In this document: piece by piece, positions 61,931 through 64,000 of the stretch
Layout of the letters: the number at the start of each line of letters is the position of its first letter
Position numbering within the stretch: the first letter of the stretch is position 1
From: Marinomonas algicola
GTDB taxonomy: Bacteria > Pseudomonadota > Gammaproteobacteria > Pseudomonadales > Marinomonadaceae
DNA length: 64,000 bases
Assembly: GCF_014805825.1 (NCBI RefSeq)
Contig: NZ_CP061941.1
Coordinates: 4,154,001 to 4,218,000, forward strand
Direction of reading: 5' to 3'
Made by a program: the position numbers and the translations under genes
The notes under the pieces: generated by a model
Seen by the model: only the letters and a program-made list of their open reading frames with translations
Told to the model about the DNA's origin: nothing
The model's database searches: none

Positions 61931-62995
61931 ATGAAACTATTTAATTGCCAGCAATGCACGCAAATTTTATTATTCGAAAATACACACTGTGAACAATGTC
62001 AGTCTGAGCTAGGATTTCTTGCTGATCAACTAGAGTTAAGCGCTCTGCAACCGGAAGGGAGCGTCTATATTGCTTTAGCCGATACACACAGCGAAAGACG
62101 TTGGAAATATTGTGAAAATCACCAACATAATGTGTGTAACTGGCTAGTAGATACAGCCAGCGAAGATACTTTTTGTGTTGCGTGTGAACTAAATCGCCAC
62201 ATTCCGAACTTAGGCAAAATAGAAGAGCGTACGGCTTGGCAGCGCTTGGAGTTTGCTAAGCACCGATTAGTGTATTCACTGCTCCGGTTGAAATTACCCT
62301 TGATAAGTAAACAAGATGAGCCAGATACCGGTTTATCGTTTGATTTTATTTCTGAAAACAATGTCATTCCTGAAGACGCGGCATCGACAACCGGCCATGC
62401 TCTTGGTCAGGTTACTATTAATGCCTCTGAAGCAAACAGCTCAGAAAGAGAACAGATGCGAGAAGATTTAAACGAATCTTATCGTACGCTTATCGGCCAC
62501 TTTCGCCATGAAGTGGGACATTATTATTGGGACCGTTTAATTCTAAAAAATAAAAAAGGACTTCGAGCGTTTAGAAAGCTCTTTGGGGACGAACGCGTCA
62601 GTTATGCGGACTCATTGAAAACACATTACGAAATGCCTAATGAACACTGGAAAGAGAACTACATCAGTGTTTATGCTTCTTCTCACCCATGGGAAGATTG
62701 GGCGGAAACATGGGCGCACTATCTCCACATTGTTGACACATTAGAAACGACAACTCAACTTGGATTAAGCTTGCAACCCGCGTCAGCGTCACTAAGCAGC
62801 TTAAACGTCGTCTCCAACATTACGCCTTATGAACACAGTAGTTTTGACGACATTTTAACGCAATACGTGCCTTTAACGTTTGCGGTAAACAGTTTAAATA
62901 GAGGCATGGGGCAACCGGATTTATACCCTTTTGTACTGGTCCCAAGCGTGAAAGAAAAATTGCACTTTATCCATTCAATATTGCAACAACTCTAA
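61931..62995 (+). CDS. Zinc-ribbon and putative zinc-binding metallopeptidase
   Basis: The 354-residue protein has an N-terminal zinc ribbon (CQQCTQILLFENTHCEQCQ), a second Cys/His region (CENHQHNVCNW ... FCVACELN) and a metallopeptidase motif HEVGHYYWDRL near residue 197, with a downstream acidic segment ASSHPWEDWAETWAHYLHI. This matches the DUF2248/PF10005-type zinc-binding metallopeptidase family. There is no signal peptide. Substrate unknown. A terminator follows at 63008. Confidence 0.85.
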   Translation: MKLFNCQQCTQILLFENTHCEQCQSELGFLADQLELSALQPEGSVYIALADTHSERRWKYCENHQHNVCNWLVDTASEDTFCVACELNRHIPNLGKIEERTAWQRLEFAKHRLVYSLLRLKLPLISKQDEPDTGLSFDFISENNVIPEDAASTTGHALGQVTINASEANSSEREQMREDLNESYRTLIGHFRHEVGHYYWDRLILKNKKGLRAFRKLFGDERVSYADSLKTHYEMPNEHWKENYISVYASSHPWEDWAETWAHYLHIVDTLETTTQLGLSLQPASASLSSLNVVSNITPYEHSSFDDILTQYVPLTFAVNSLNRGMGQPDLYPFVLVPSVKEKLHFIHSILQQL

Positions 62996-63007
62996 ACGTC
63001 ACACGAA

Positions 63008-63043
63008 TAAAAACAGCGGCTTACTATGTCGGCCGCGGTTTTT
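63008..63043 (+). terminator. Terminator of the metallopeptidase gene
   Basis: AAAACAGCGGC, 10-base loop, GCCGCGGTTTTT, 13 bases after the stop codon: an 11-bp stem with one mismatch and a T-run. Confidence 0.85.
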
Positions 63044-63234
63044 CAATCGATCTTAATAAACCTTCATATTACACATTCAAGTTGTATATTTACTGAACAT
63101 AAAATAACGATAAGTAGAGGCTCTGTTCAAACTCTCTGTGTCTTTCGCCAATTTTTAATAAACTTTTCGTCAAGAAAGAACACCTTAATTGTCCTTCTTA
63201 TGGCGCTAGTGTAAGCTGATGATCACCTGCCTAA

Positions 63235-63272
63235 ACAAAGACTTCCCTTTGTCTTTGTGGCTTTTTCTTTCA
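63235..63272 (+). terminator. Hairpin in the sbmA leader (terminator or attenuator)
   Basis: ACAAAGAC, loop TTCCCTTT, GTCTTTGT: an 8-bp stem followed by GGCTTTTTC. It ends about 20 bases before the sbmA start codon, so it may attenuate sbmA rather than end an upstream gene. Confidence 0.5.
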
Positions 63273-63291
63273 TTATAAGTGGGTAGATAAC

Positions 63292-64000
63292 GTGTTCTTT
63301 TCTTTTTTTCCTAAGCCAAAACTATTTTTTCTAAGCTTTGCCATCTGGGCATTATTCTCTGTCGTTGCTTGGTATTTGATCGTACAAGATTGGGGGCCAA
63401 CCTTGAGTCTTGGCGGTATCTTTGGGTATGGATTTCCTGATTCTTTAGTAGAAGGGGCAGACGATGCGGCACAAGCTATTTATAACGCCAATTTTGCAAG
63501 TGCTTTAGACATCTGGTTATACCAGTATATGTTGCTTTGTTATGGCCTTTTTGTCGGCTGCTGGATGTTTTGGGGGGGGCAAAAATGGGGCCGTTGGTCT
63601 GTCGTTGGATCAGGCCTGATTGTTTTCATTACCTGGTTTCAGGTACAGGTCAGTGTGATGCTAAATGAATGGTACGGTAACTTTTATGATTTAATTCAAA
63701 AAGCCTTATCCGAGCCTCAAAGTATTACTGCCGAGGAATATTATGGCCAATTGGCTTCCGTTGTTTTACTCCTGATGATTGCGATTACTGTCGCTGTTCT
63801 CAATAGTTTCTTTGTCAGTCATTATGTTTTTCGCTGGCGTACGGCCATGAACAATTATTACACCAGTAAGTGGGATCAGGTTCGACATATTGAAGGGGCC
63901 TCTCAGCGAATTCAGGAAGACACGATGCGTTTTGCTTCCATAGTAGAAAGTCTCGGAGTGCGTTTTTTAGATTCCGTTATGACACTCATCGCGTTTTTAC
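63292..64000 (+). CDS. sbmA: SbmA/BacA-family peptide transporter (partial, 3' end outside)
   Basis: A GTG at 63292 opens a frame that runs off the window (236 codons). The N-terminus reads MFFSFFPKPKLFFLSFAIWA, and later parts match SbmA closely: NEWYGNFYDLIQKAL, NSFFVSHYVFRWRTAMNNYY and HIEGASQRIQEDTMRFAS. SbmA/BacA imports peptide antibiotics, bleomycin-type compounds and B12-like molecules through the inner membrane using the proton gradient. GTG is accepted because no in-frame ATG precedes the conserved FPKP block. Confidence 0.9.
   Translation, partial: MFFSFFPKPKLFFLSFAIWALFSVVAWYLIVQDWGPTLSLGGIFGYGFPDSLVEGADDAAQAIYNANFASALDIWLYQYMLLCYGLFVGCWMFWGGQKWGRWSVVGSGLIVFITWFQVQVSVMLNEWYGNFYDLIQKALSEPQSITAEEYYGQLASVVLLLMIAITVAVLNSFFVSHYVFRWRTAMNNYYTSKWDQVRHIEGASQRIQEDTMRFASIVESLGVRFLDSVMTLIAFL

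Overview
The window looks like a chromosomal segment of an AT-rich marine gammaproteobacterium of the Oceanospirillales type, close to Marinomonas. This is inferred from gene order (yqgE-ruvX-pyrR-pyrB-pyrC' and yggS-proC-yggT), osmolyte and TRAP uptake genes and protein style. No rRNA, tRNA, CRISPR array or intact prophage was found.

Layout. 1-9 kb is housekeeping: the end of a probable K+ channel gene, a ferredoxin, coaD, yggS-proC-yggT, a degenerate GGDEF protein, and the yqgE-ruvX-pyrR-pyrB-pyrC' cluster with a leader peptide and attenuator-like terminator before pyrB. 9-26 kb is catabolic: a 2OG-Fe oxygenase, a Gfo/Idh dehydrogenase, then a Rieske oxygenase / aldehyde dehydrogenase / rubredoxin-rubredoxin reductase fusion / cupin operon, a DadA-like FAD oxidoreductase, a DddP-like M24 protein beside a BCCT transporter, three LysR regulators and a lone TRAP binding protein. 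This reads as uptake and oxidation of a small methylated or amino-type osmolyte, possibly including DMSP. 26-39 kb holds an Amt-PAS-GGDEF-EAL fusion, a GntR regulator, a Pat-like acetyltransferase divergent from a class II deacetylase, RlpA, a MocR/EamA pair, and several gene remnants (TRAP dctM, an ABC-ATPase TOBE domain, two XRE antitoxins).

40-48 kb holds a TRAP operon running with a VOC protein, maleylacetoacetate isomerase and a fumarylacetoacetase gene broken by at least three lesions, plus AraC, DUF805 and a lipoprotein. 48.6-53.1 kb is the most unusual part: a cluster of minus-strand attC sites without an integrase (CALIN type), carrying an excalibur protein, a HigBA pair, a tautomerase and DUF2442/DUF4160 genes. 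IS-like elements sit exactly at the GTT of attC sites, flanked by AAC, and a REP-associated (RAYT) transposase has interrupted another attC. 53.8-54.1 kb has two tandem 136-bp units, each a terminator-like hairpin plus a REP-like palindrome. 54-61 kb is an fdsGBA-D formate dehydrogenase operon with a ModE-like regulator. The end carries a Fur-box siderophore-interacting protein, a zinc metallopeptidase and the start of sbmA.

All calls come from reading the sequence by eye; family names rest on motif recognition and were not checked by database search.
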